NCBI RefSeq assembly: GCF_049801075.1
Contig: NZ_JBNAGG010000001.1
Location: forward strand, 434,001-498,000
Length of the DNA stretch: 64,000 nucleotides
Direction: 5' to 3'
Source: Maritalea sp049801075
Lineage (GTDB): Bacteria; Pseudomonadota; Alphaproteobacteria; Rhizobiales; Devosiaceae
In this document: positions 32,459 to 40,699 of the stretch, one piece after another
How the letters are laid out: every line of letters starts with the position of its first letter
Position numbering within the stretch: the first letter of the stretch is position 1
The notes under the pieces: generated by a model
Seen by the model: only the letters and a program-made list of their open reading frames with translations
Databases searched by the model: none
What the model was told of the DNA's origin: nothing
Made by a program: the position numbers and the translations under genes

Positions 32459-34621
32459 TTACGCGACGTGCGTATCGCGATGTTGACTCTCTGTAATACG
32501 GCAAAAGCCCAAACCAAGGCTTTGCGCATCCGCACGAATTTTATCAAACTGGGCACGGTTGATGCCATCGCTCGGCAACACCAAATGTGCGCCACTGTCA
32601 GCAAATGCAACGATGGGCGAACGCGCGCCAAGTTGCCCACATTCCACAATGACAAAGTCATAAAGGGCACTCAGCGCATCAATGAGCAGCATAAAATCGG
32701 GCGAATTGAATTTCAAACGCTCTTTCGTGCCCCAAGGGACGAAGAAGAGGTTTTCTTCGCGGCCACCGTGAATGATATCGCCAAATTCCACTTCGCCTTC
32801 ACATAAATCAGTAAGACCTGGCGTATCTTTCAAATGGTCGGCGCCACCTGCATTTACGACAACAGCAGTCTGGCCATCGCGACCGATATTGGCCATCAAT
32901 TCGGCGGCCAACCGCTGATCTTCACGATTCGAGCGTGGCGTGGCCGTTAAGACAACATGTTGCTGCGACAAAGCGAGTTCGCTCAGCACCACTGGTAAAT
33001 CATCAGAAAATTTTGGTTCGCTCTTGGCGATTTTATGCACCTCTTCTTGTGCAAAGACCTCATCATGAGGCGCCGCCTCAGCGTTCTCTTGCTTTGGCTG
33101 GGTAGGCACTTCATGTGACACTGTTTCAACAGGAGCTTGCTGCTGCGCAGCCACAGGCATAGGCTCTTCCACCACTGGCAATGTTGGCTCACGCCCCTCG
33201 TCTTCGGCCTTGGATTGACGCAGATGCACCAAACGACCAGAAGCTAGCTCTCCGACAATGATCGATCCGATTTGAACCACAAGGGCCAGCGCGGCAGCCA
33301 CAATGGTCAACATGGTCTTCTTTGGTGAAGCGGCAGAATTGGGCACGCTTGCTGTTGAAATTGTACGGACATCAGGGAACGTTGCGCCACTATTGGTGCG
33401 AGCGGTCGCTTCGCTTAAACGTGCAAGGAATGTATTGAGCAGATCGCGTTGAGCACTAGCTTCGCGCTCGAGTTCAGCCAAAGTCACACCGGAGCGCTCA
33501 GCGTTTGATGCAGAGAGCTTCAACCGCGTCAAATCATCTTGCAATGACTTTTCCAGCTCGGCTTCAATTTCAGCTTGCGTGGCCAGAGCTTGCGCTATGC
33601 GTCGACCTTCTGCTGCGATTTGGGCATTGATGTCACGAATCTGAGCATCGAGAGCCTGAATTGTCGGGTGATTGTCGAGCAATGTCGCTGCGCTTTGCGC
33701 TCGCGAAGCTTGGAAGTTTGCTTTCTGCTCAAGCATACGCTGGACAATTGGTGACTCGCGCACATCCGGCACAGATTCTAGCGGCTGCCCCTTTTGCAGC
33801 AAGTCTTGAATCAACCGAGAGCGAGTAGCCGCAGCATTTTTCCGTTCTGACGCGGCGCTGATTTGGCGAGAAATCTCAGAGAGCTGTTGGCCCAGCAACG
33901 AATTGTCGCTTTGTCCAGTGAACAAATCATTGTTTACGCGGAAGTCAGCAACTTTGTTTTCGGCTTCGGTTACATCTTTACGTAGACGGACAATCTCTTG
34001 CTCGAGCCAACGTGTCGCGTTGGCTGTGTCTTCGATGGTGAGGTTCGAGCGTCGTTTTTCCAATGCAGCAGCTAGCGCATTTGCCACGTCGGCAGCTGTT
34101 TGGCGGCTTTCCGAACGATAGGTAATGTCGATCACTCGACTGTCCCGTGCACGGGCTGCTACAATGTTGTCATTGAGTTTGTTGACAATTCGATCGTCCA
34201 AGCTCTTTGTAGATGGCGATGACTGACGACCTAACAGTCCCATGATGGTGGACATCAAGCCACCACTGGATTGGGTAAATTCAGGATCTGAGCGCAGATC
34301 CAATTGGTCCACCACTTGCAACAAAGTTTCACGAGATGTGAGCAATTGAATTTGGCTGGAGATGGCTGCATCGTCGGCAGCCGGATTGGGCGAATTTTGC
34401 GGGCGATCTGAGTTACTTACAAATGTATCAAGGCGCGGCTCAACCAATATTGATGCGGTGGCATCATATTTGGGCGTCATCATTGACGTCAGCATATAAA
34501 CAGCGCCCGCCAGCAGAAGTGTCACGATTAAAATTCGCGGCAATCGCTTTAGGATTGCGCCGAGCAGATGATGAATATTAATTTGTACGTCTTCGTAGCT
34601 CGAGGCCCCATTCTGGGTCAT
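32459..34621 (-). CDS. GumC/Wzc-like exopolysaccharide transport protein with degenerate kinase domain
   Basis: This 720-residue protein has the PCP-2a plan: Wzz domain with an N-terminal helix (LLAGAVYMLTSMM, near 40), long periplasmic coiled coil (about 200-420), second helix near 440 (LTIVAAALALVVQIGSIIVGEL), a low-complexity linker rich in Glu, Gln and Pro (480-560), and a C-terminal Rossmann-like domain. In bacterial tyrosine kinases that domain has a GxxxxGK[ST] P-loop, but the equivalent place reads LTATPRSNREDQRLAAEL, and a tyrosine cluster is missing at the C-terminus. So it should act in polymer length and export without kinase activity. It precedes the deacetylase and faces the Wza-like gene. 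Confidence 0.87.
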   Translation of the reverse strand: MTQNGASSYEDVQINIHHLLGAILKRLPRILIVTLLLAGAVYMLTSMMTPKYDATASILVEPRLDTFVSNSDRPQNSPNPAADDAAISSQIQLLTSRETLLQVVDQLDLRSDPEFTQSSGGLMSTIMGLLGRQSSPSTKSLDDRIVNKLNDNIVAARARDSRVIDITYRSESRQTAADVANALAAALEKRRSNLTIEDTANATRWLEQEIVRLRKDVTEAENKVADFRVNNDLFTGQSDNSLLGQQLSEISRQISAASERKNAAATRSRLIQDLLQKGQPLESVPDVRESPIVQRMLEQKANFQASRAQSAATLLDNHPTIQALDAQIRDINAQIAAEGRRIAQALATQAEIEAELEKSLQDDLTRLKLSASNAERSGVTLAELEREASAQRDLLNTFLARLSEATARTNSGATFPDVRTISTASVPNSAASPKKTMLTIVAAALALVVQIGSIIVGELASGRLVHLRQSKAEDEGREPTLPVVEEPMPVAAQQQAPVETVSHEVPTQPKQENAEAAPHDEVFAQEEVHKIAKSEPKFSDDLPVVLSELALSQQHVVLTATPRSNREDQRLAAELMANIGRDGQTAVVVNAGGADHLKDTPGLTDLCEGEVEFGDIIHGGREENLFFVPWGTKERLKFNSPDFMLLIDALSALYDFVIVECGQLGARSPIVAFADSGAHLVLPSDGINRAQFDKIRADAQSLGLGFCRITESQHRDTHVA

Positions 34622-34801
34622 GCGCCGAATCCTTCATTGATATGCGTGCACCGTGCTTTCATACATGCCAATTTATAGTAAGCATTTGGTTAACCTGACA
34701 TTTGGCGCGCGGCTAATTTTACACACCAATTTGCAAAGCTTTGCTTATTGTTAACTATAATCCGGCATGGATAGTGCAGTTGTAATCATTCGGGTTTGAT
34801 C

Positions 34802-35356
34802 ATGCGTTTTGTCCAGCTTTTGCTTCTCACAGCAGTCCTTGCACTTGCCGGTTGTGCGAATGTCGGCAAACCAACGCTCAATACCACGCCCGCCAGCGCC
34901 CCTTATCGCTTAGACACAGGCGATGTGATCCGGCTTTCTGTCTATAATGACGAGCAATTGACCAATACATATGGCATTGACGATTCTGGCCACACAGCAA
35001 TGCCGCTGGTGGGGCGAATCTATTTGCGCGGCAAAACAACGAACCAAGCCAGCGCCCTCATCACGGCACGATTGGCCGCAAGCTATTTGCGCGATCCGAA
35101 CGTCGCAGTAGAAGTAGCGACTTATCGACCCTTCTTTATCGAGGGTGAAGTGGCCAGTTCTGGTCAGTTTGCCTATGTCTATGGCATGACCGTACGCGAT
35201 GCGATTGCCATTGCAGGCGGCTTTACAGATGTAGCCCAACGTTCGCGCGTTACACTTTATCGCAAAGTTGAAGGTCGCGTGGTTGAACAAAAAGTGCCGC
35301 TAGATTTCGTATTAATGCCAAGCGATACAATCGTAGTTCATGAGCGCTGGCTATAG
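34802..35356 (+). CDS. Polysaccharide export lipoprotein (Wza/GumB-like OPX)
   Basis: The 184 residues include a lipoprotein signal (LALAGC, Cys 18) and the Poly_export domain: YRLDTGDVIRLSVYNDEQL near 36, VGRIYLRGKT near 75, then a SLBB domain (FFIEGEVASSGQFAYVYGMTVRDAIAIAGG) near 115-145. OPX proteins form or gate the periplasmic and outer-membrane channel for polysaccharide export, working with the GumC/Wzc partner encoded divergently. The short length lacks the C-terminal amphipathic helix of full Wza, as in GumB-type proteins. ATG 34802 is used; the gap 34622-34801 is AT-rich and should hold both divergent promoters. Confidence 0.9.
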   Translation: MRFVQLLLLTAVLALAGCANVGKPTLNTTPASAPYRLDTGDVIRLSVYNDEQLTNTYGIDDSGHTAMPLVGRIYLRGKTTNQASALITARLAASYLRDPNVAVEVATYRPFFIEGEVASSGQFAYVYGMTVRDAIAIAGGFTDVAQRSRVTLYRKVEGRVVEQKVPLDFVLMPSDTIVVHERWL

Positions 35357-35383
35357 GTCCACCCTTTTAAAAGGTTGCCAATC

Positions 35384-36484
35384 GTGAAAATTCTTCAAAT
35401 ATTGCGCGCACCTGTTGGCGGTTTATTTCGTCATGTCAGCGATTTAACCATGGGTCTTCATGCAGAGGGTCACGAAGTCGGCGTTGTCGTCGACCTGCTT
35501 TCCAAGGACGCGCAGACGGATGAGAAACTAGCGATTTTGTCACCCTATGCGAAACTAGGCATCCACGAAATGGCCATCCCCCGCCTCCTTGGCCCTGCCG
35601 ATTTTGCAACGCCATTTAAAATTCGCGGGCTGGTCCGATCTCTCGATATCGATATTGTACACGGCCATGGTGCAAAAGGTGGTTTCCATGCGCGTTTAGG
35701 CGCGCTCGGTCTTCCAGCTTCAGCATTTTACACGCCACATGGAGGTGCCCTGCACTTTTCGAGCAAGTCTCCGGCTGGATTTGTGTTTCATACGCTGGAA
35801 AAACTGTTGGTGCCCGCTAGCAAGAAGATCATCTTCGAAAGCGCATATGCCCAACGCACCTATAATGATGCAATCACGCAGGTGGGACCACGAGGTATCG
35901 TGATCCATAACGGATTGGACGAAGCTGAATTTACGGCGGTGCCAAGCGATGATTCTTTTGATTTCGTGTTTGTGGGAGAGTTGCGTGATCTAAAGGGTGT
36001 TGCCTATTTGCTCGACGCTTTTGCAGCGCTTTGCAAAGAAAGCAATGAGCCACTTCGTTTACTTTTGATCGGGGATGGACCGCATCGCGCGCAGTTTGAA
36101 GAACAGGCAAAATCGCTCAAAATCGCGGACCAAGTTGTTTTTGCTGGGGCCATGCCCGCGCAGTATGGCTTTGAACGTGCACGCACGGTGATCGTGCCAT
36201 CGTTGAAAGAATCGCTTCCCTATATCGTGATGGAAGCCGTTGCTGCTGGAAAGCAGGTAATTGCAACAAATGTTGGCGGTATTTCAGAGATTTATGGCCC
36301 CTGTGCCGATGAACTTATCCCGGCAGAAGACAGCGGTGCGCTGCATATGAAAATGCGGGAAGCACTCGCCCAGCCAATGACCGATGGTCCGCCAAATCCA
36401 AAGCTTTTTGAGCATGTGCATAGTGAGTTTGTGAACAGCCGGATGGTCCGTTCCATCGCTGATCAATATCGCCAAGCGAAATAG
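35384..36484 (+). CDS. Glycosyltransferase family 4
   Basis: A GT-B enzyme of 366 residues from GTG 35384 (AAAGG upstream). N-terminal KILQILRAPVGGLFRHVSDL and HGHGAKGGFHARLGAL are typical GT4 acceptor-side motifs; the donor domain has FVFVGELRDLKGVAYLLDAF near 190, LLIGDGPHRAQFEEQ near 225 and the catalytic E-x7-E region PSLKESLPYIVMEAVAAG near 270. It probably adds a sugar to the polyprenyl-linked exopolysaccharide repeat unit on the cytoplasmic side. It sits between the export lipoprotein and the initiating sugar transferase; the three plus-strand genes after Wza are probably one operon. Confidence 0.9.
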   Translation: MKILQILRAPVGGLFRHVSDLTMGLHAEGHEVGVVVDLLSKDAQTDEKLAILSPYAKLGIHEMAIPRLLGPADFATPFKIRGLVRSLDIDIVHGHGAKGGFHARLGALGLPASAFYTPHGGALHFSSKSPAGFVFHTLEKLLVPASKKIIFESAYAQRTYNDAITQVGPRGIVIHNGLDEAEFTAVPSDDSFDFVFVGELRDLKGVAYLLDAFAALCKESNEPLRLLLIGDGPHRAQFEEQAKSLKIADQVVFAGAMPAQYGFERARTVIVPSLKESLPYIVMEAVAAGKQVIATNVGGISEIYGPCADELIPAEDSGALHMKMREALAQPMTDGPPNPKLFEHVHSEFVNSRMVRSIADQYRQAK

Positions 36485-36561
36485 ATTATTAACCCTCTGC
36501 TTTCACTCGCTTTTCACTCTCCAACCCTATACTTCGCATCAATAGAGGTTCGGGGAATAGA

Positions 36562-38079
36562 ATGTTTAAAATTGATCCAAAGCGCGTGGTTGCAGAATAT
36601 GTCGGCAACAATCGTAGCGATGGCGCACCAAGGCTATCGAAGTTAGCGCAAAAAATAATTGATGCTCCAGTAGAGCCAGCTGTGTCCAGCATGGTGATTT
36701 TGGGAACGGTGCAAGCTCTTGAGACGGCCATGTTGGCCATTCTCGGTTTTGGCATCTATTTTGCCTATGTCGGCAATGAAGAGTTTAGCCATTACGCAGC
36801 AATTATCAGCGTAACGCTTATCATTTCGCTTTTCACTTTCAACATTTCTAAATCTCACGAAATCAGCGCATACCGGACGCGCATCACGCAGACGAGCCGC
36901 GCAGTCGGCGCTTGGGCGGCCACACTGGGTATTGTGCTGGTCGGCTTGTTCCTTGTTAAATTGGGTGAATATTTCTCACGTGTTTGGATCGTCAGCTGGT
37001 TTGGCATTGGTGCTGTAACCATTGTGCTGTTCCGCTACATCGTACGCGAAAAAATCATGCAATGGACCAATCAGGGACGTTTGAAGCGTCGTACGGTTAT
37101 TGTAGGCGGCGGGCAAGAGGCGGAGTTCCTGATTGAAAGCATTCGCCAAACCGCTGTGAACGATGTTGAGCTGCTTGGCATGTTCGATGATCGTGCTGAC
37201 AAGCGCTCGCCGGACATTGTTGCGGACTGTCCGAAACTCGGCAAAGTGGCAGACTTGCTGGAGTTTGCACGCCATACGCGAGTTGATTTGATCATCGTAT
37301 CGCTGCCTGTTTCAGCAGAAGCGCGGGTGTTGCACATGGTGAAGCAGCTTTGGGTTTTGCCAGTTGATATTCGTCTTTCGGCTCATATGAGCAAATTGAA
37401 ATTTAAGAACCGCGCCTACTCGTTTCTTGGCGATGTGCCAGTGTTCGACATGGCCGATAAGCCGATTTCGGATTGGAACTTGGTGGTTAAATGGTTGTTC
37501 GACAAGATCGTTGCCTTGATGGCGTTGGTGCTGTTGTCACCTGTGATGCTGGTGACCGCCGTCATGATCAAGCTCGACAGCAAGGGGCCCGTGTTCTTCA
37601 AACAGAAGCGCCATGGGTTTAACAATGAACTGATCGAGGTTTATAAATTCCGGTCCATGTATACTGACATGTCAGACGCGCAAGCATCCAAGTTGGTGAC
37701 CAAAGACGATCCACGCGTAACAAAAGTTGGTCGGTTTATTCGCAAGACTTCAATCGATGAATTACCGCAGTTTTTCAATGTGTTGCGTGGCGAGTTGTCC
37801 ATTTGTGGCCCACGCCCACACGCGCTACAAGCAAAAGCGGCCAACCAGCTTTATCACGATGCTGTGGACGGCTATTTTGCGCGTCACCGCGTGAAACCAG
37901 GCATTACAGGCTGGGCTCAGATCAATGGTTGGCGGGGTGAAACCGACACGACGGAAAAACTGTTGCAACGTGTAAGCCATGATCTTCACTACATTGAAAA
38001 TTGGTCGATATTTATGGATATCTATATCCTGTTTATGACTCCAATTTCACTGGTGAGCAAAAATGAGGGCGCCTATTAA
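36562..38079 (+). CDS. Undecaprenyl-phosphate sugar phosphotransferase (WbaP/ExoY-type)
   Basis: A 505-residue polyprenyl glycosylphosphotransferase that starts the repeat unit by moving a sugar phosphate from a nucleotide sugar to undecaprenyl phosphate. There are four N-terminal helices (about 50-165), a CoA-binding-like domain starting RTVIVGGGQEAEFLIES near 175, a fifth helix (LMALVLLSPVMLVTAVMI) near 320, and the catalytic domain: FFKQKRHGFN, YKFRSMYTDM, DELPQFFNVLRGELSICGPR from D399, and VKPGITGWAQINGWRGETDT. Length and order match the long two-part family. The first sugar is probably glucose or galactose; not decidable here. Confidence 0.92.
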   Translation: MFKIDPKRVVAEYVGNNRSDGAPRLSKLAQKIIDAPVEPAVSSMVILGTVQALETAMLAILGFGIYFAYVGNEEFSHYAAIISVTLIISLFTFNISKSHEISAYRTRITQTSRAVGAWAATLGIVLVGLFLVKLGEYFSRVWIVSWFGIGAVTIVLFRYIVREKIMQWTNQGRLKRRTVIVGGGQEAEFLIESIRQTAVNDVELLGMFDDRADKRSPDIVADCPKLGKVADLLEFARHTRVDLIIVSLPVSAEARVLHMVKQLWVLPVDIRLSAHMSKLKFKNRAYSFLGDVPVFDMADKPISDWNLVVKWLFDKIVALMALVLLSPVMLVTAVMIKLDSKGPVFFKQKRHGFNNELIEVYKFRSMYTDMSDAQASKLVTKDDPRVTKVGRFIRKTSIDELPQFFNVLRGELSICGPRPHALQAKAANQLYHDAVDGYFARHRVKPGITGWAQINGWRGETDTTEKLLQRVSHDLHYIENWSIFMDIYILFMTPISLVSKNEGAY

Positions 38080-38108
38080 GGCGCCACTCGCGCTTTCGGC
38101 AAATTGAT

Positions 38109-39368
38109 ATGAGCATCACCTCCCCACAATCCATAGATACCAGCGATCGCGGCGTGCCCCTGTTATCGCACGCGGCGATGCGTTTTTTGGTGCCTATCTG
38201 GATTGGAAGTGGCTTTTTTGTGCTATTTGAGCCAGCGCCTTATGAGTTGCTGTTTTTCGTTGTGTTCGCGCTTGCCATCGTCGGCGGCATGAAAATGCAC
38301 TGGCGCACCAACAATTTGCTGATCGCCATACTGTGCTTCATTCCTCCAGCTTACATTGCCGTGACGCAGATCAAGTTTGGCACCTTGATGGAGGCGCTGA
38401 TTTTCACGACGGTCACACTGTTTTTGATGCTCACTTCATATTTTGTGGCAAACTATGTCAGTGAAAGCCCGTGGCGACGGATGCGCACCATAAACAAGGC
38501 ATATCTATTCGCAGCGATGTTAAGCGCTATTATCGGCACTACGGCCTATCTTGGCGTTCTGCCGGGCGGAGACGTGTTTTTGCGCTTTGGTCGTGCCAAA
38601 GCCATGTTTAACGATCCCAACGTCTATGGGCCGTTTCTTATGCTGCCGACAGCCTATGTGTTTCAGCGCATTCTCTTGGGCAAGCCAAAGGACATGCTGG
38701 TCAATTGTATTTTCTTCCTGATCTTGTTTGTCGGGATATTTGTTTCTTTCTCGCGCGGTGCATGGGGACATTTGGTTGTCACCGCAGGTCTGGTGTTTTT
38801 GCTCAACTTTTTGCTAGAAGCCACGGCGCGTGAGAAAGTGCGCATGATTGTTTTGGCTATCGTTGGCACGCTTGGCTTGTTCATTGCATTGCTGGGACTG
38901 TTGTCGATCCCTGAAGTTCAAGAGCTATTCGTGCAACGCTTCGCTTTGGTGCAGAGCTATGATGGCGGCGAAACGGGACGTTTTGGGCGGCAGGCTTGGG
39001 GCTATGCATTGGCGCTGCAAACACCTTTGGGTACTGGCCCGTCACAGTTTTCCTCCATGCGCATCACTGAAGAACCGCACAACACCTATCTCAAAGTGTT
39101 TCTCGACTATGGTTGGTTTGGTGGCATGGCATTTGTTTGGATGATTTTGATGACTCTCAATCGCGGCATTCGCTGCATGGCCATCCCCTCACCCAACCGT
39201 TTGCTGTTGATCCCGGCATTGGCGACATTCGTTCCACTCAGCATTGAAGCGGCCATTATCGATGTTGACCACTGGCGGCATTACTTTTTGGTGATGGGTA
39301 TCATTTGGGGCATTACCGCTGGCTATGACAAGCAGCCTGCGCAAAGCACTGAGCGCTATCTGCCTTAG
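38109..39368 (+). CDS. Wzy/WaaL-like O-antigen ligase family protein
   Basis: A 419-residue polytopic protein with about eleven helices. The signature of the Wzy_C family is visible: VGIFVSFSRGAWGHLVVTAG near 215-235, followed by a periplasmic loop (LVQSYDGGETGRFGRQAWGYAL near 285), then TPLGTGPSQFSSM and EEPHNTYLKVFLDYGWFG. It would polymerise repeat units or ligate the polymer on the periplasmic face. In this cluster, with a Wzc-like partner, a Wzy-type polymerase is the simplest reading. Its stop overlaps that of the convergent kinase-like gene by 4 bp. Confidence 0.85.
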   Translation: MSITSPQSIDTSDRGVPLLSHAAMRFLVPIWIGSGFFVLFEPAPYELLFFVVFALAIVGGMKMHWRTNNLLIAILCFIPPAYIAVTQIKFGTLMEALIFTTVTLFLMLTSYFVANYVSESPWRRMRTINKAYLFAAMLSAIIGTTAYLGVLPGGDVFLRFGRAKAMFNDPNVYGPFLMLPTAYVFQRILLGKPKDMLVNCIFFLILFVGIFVSFSRGAWGHLVVTAGLVFLLNFLLEATAREKVRMIVLAIVGTLGLFIALLGLLSIPEVQELFVQRFALVQSYDGGETGRFGRQAWGYALALQTPLGTGPSQFSSMRITEEPHNTYLKVFLDYGWFGGMAFVWMILMTLNRGIRCMAIPSPNRLLLIPALATFVPLSIEAAIIDVDHWRHYFLVMGIIWGITAGYDKQPAQSTERYLP

Positions 39369-40360
39369 CCAAACTTAGCGATATATTCTTTGATCAAAGG
39401 CACGCCCCCCGGTACGAAATCTTTGGCCATTTCGGCGGCAAATGGCGAAGAAATGTGTGACCCAATCCAAGCCGTTAGCGCCATACGTCGCAGCATCACC
39501 ATCGTATCCATTTCCGCTTCATCATCGGGAGAAAGCGATTTGACTGCACGATAGCCTTTTAGCCACGCTGCCCGCAAAGCAGGAACTTTTGGGCTATCTT
39601 CAATGAATGATATTGCAGCGGCGAAATCATAGAGGTACCAACAAAACCCACAATCATCGAAATCTATCAATTTGGTTTGGTTGCCATCAACAAGTAGATT
39701 TGCCAGGCGCATATCGGCATGGATCAAGCCATATCGATCTGGCCCTTTTCCGAACTCCGTCAACCGTCGGCGCAAAAGCTGGTCCAGCTGGGCATATTGG
39801 TCGTGATGGTCTTGCATCAGCGGGGCTTTGCGCCAATCGCCCCAAAGCCCGTCCGCATCAAGGATCGTGTTTTCCGTCCACTTAATCCGCTCGAACCCGG
39901 CTGGTGGCGACCAGTTTTGCACATGTAAGTGGGCCGAAGCGGCCAAACGGCCTAACTCTTCAAATGAACCATCTAGATGGTCATTTTCGCTAGGTTCATG
40001 CCCCGCCTCAAATTTAAACAACACCATGTGCTGCGCTGGAATTTTACAGTCTGCGTTCACCCTCGCTTGTTGCAACAATGCACCGTTGGCGCCTGCAATT
40101 GGCGTTGGGGTGAACATGTTCTGATCGTGTCGCAGTGCCTGCATCCACACAAGTTCAGACTGAATTGCCGCAGCACTGTTATAACCATAGCGATGAACGC
40201 GCAGTACAGATTTCTCGCCTGAGTGGCGCTGCAACAAAAAAGTCGCATTCTCTGTATGGTTGATCAGCTCGAAGGAAGCATCCTTCCAGCCCGACCAGAG
40301 CGCGAGAGCATTTGATAGCCTTACTGCGCTAATGCCTGTTTGTTCAATTTGATCCTGCAT
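39365..40360 (-). CDS. APH-family (aminoglycoside phosphotransferase-like) kinase
   Basis: The 331 residues start at ATG 40360 (AAGGG upstream) and show the APH/choline-kinase fold. Brenner's motif is intact: H214, D216 and N221 in LIHADMRLANLL, and D233 in LIDFDDCGFCWY, with ENATFLLQRHSGEKSVLRVHR near 37-57 as the nucleotide-binding strand-turn-lysine region. Such kinases phosphorylate small alcohols (homoserine, choline, methylthioribose, aminoglycosides); the substrate is unknown and resistance should not be assumed. The open frame extends upstream across the tRNA-Pro locus, but that part is not coding. Confidence 0.84.
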   Translation of the reverse strand: MQDQIEQTGISAVRLSNALALWSGWKDASFELINHTENATFLLQRHSGEKSVLRVHRYGYNSAAAIQSELVWMQALRHDQNMFTPTPIAGANGALLQQARVNADCKIPAQHMVLFKFEAGHEPSENDHLDGSFEELGRLAASAHLHVQNWSPPAGFERIKWTENTILDADGLWGDWRKAPLMQDHHDQYAQLDQLLRRRLTEFGKGPDRYGLIHADMRLANLLVDGNQTKLIDFDDCGFCWYLYDFAAAISFIEDSPKVPALRAAWLKGYRAVKSLSPDDEAEMDTMVMLRRMALTAWIGSHISSPFAAEMAKDFVPGGVPLIKEYIAKFG

Positions 40361-40514
40361 ACAGCCCTTACCCTGTTGGGCACCGGGCATAGCGCACTTT
40401 TGGGCAAATGCCAAAATGAAAAGCTTGAGCAGTAATTTGCTACAATTATTTTGACCTTGTGCTGTGGCTTTGGCTTGCACGTTGACGAAAACTTGGGTAG
40501 ACATTGCCGCAAGT

Positions 40515-40591
40515 CGGGGCGTAGCGCAGCCTGGTAGCGCATCTGTCTGGGGGACAGAGGGTCGTAGGTTCAAATCCTGCCGCTCCGACCA
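40515..40591 (+). tRNA. tRNA-Pro(GGG)
   Basis: A 77-nt cloverleaf: acceptor CGGGGCG pairs with CGCTCCG (one G-T), D arm AGCGCAGCCTGGTAGCGC, anticodon stem TCTGT/ACAGA around CTGGGGG with anticodon GGG, T arm GTTCAAATC, CCA encoded. With the TGG gene at 2686 it is the second proline isoacceptor in the window. Confidence 0.97.
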
Positions 40592-40699
40592 TTTTCCCAT
40601 ATATGTTCACGCAGCACGATGGTTCAATCCAATCGTTGCATCAGCTTGATCCGGCTGTAAACTTCGCCCATCATGCGTATGGCAATTGGGAGGCGTGAC

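Noticed and set aside
40361..40600. 80-codon upstream extension of the APH-family gene
   Set aside because: It runs antisense through tRNA-Pro(GGG), and a good ribosome-binding site precedes ATG 40360.
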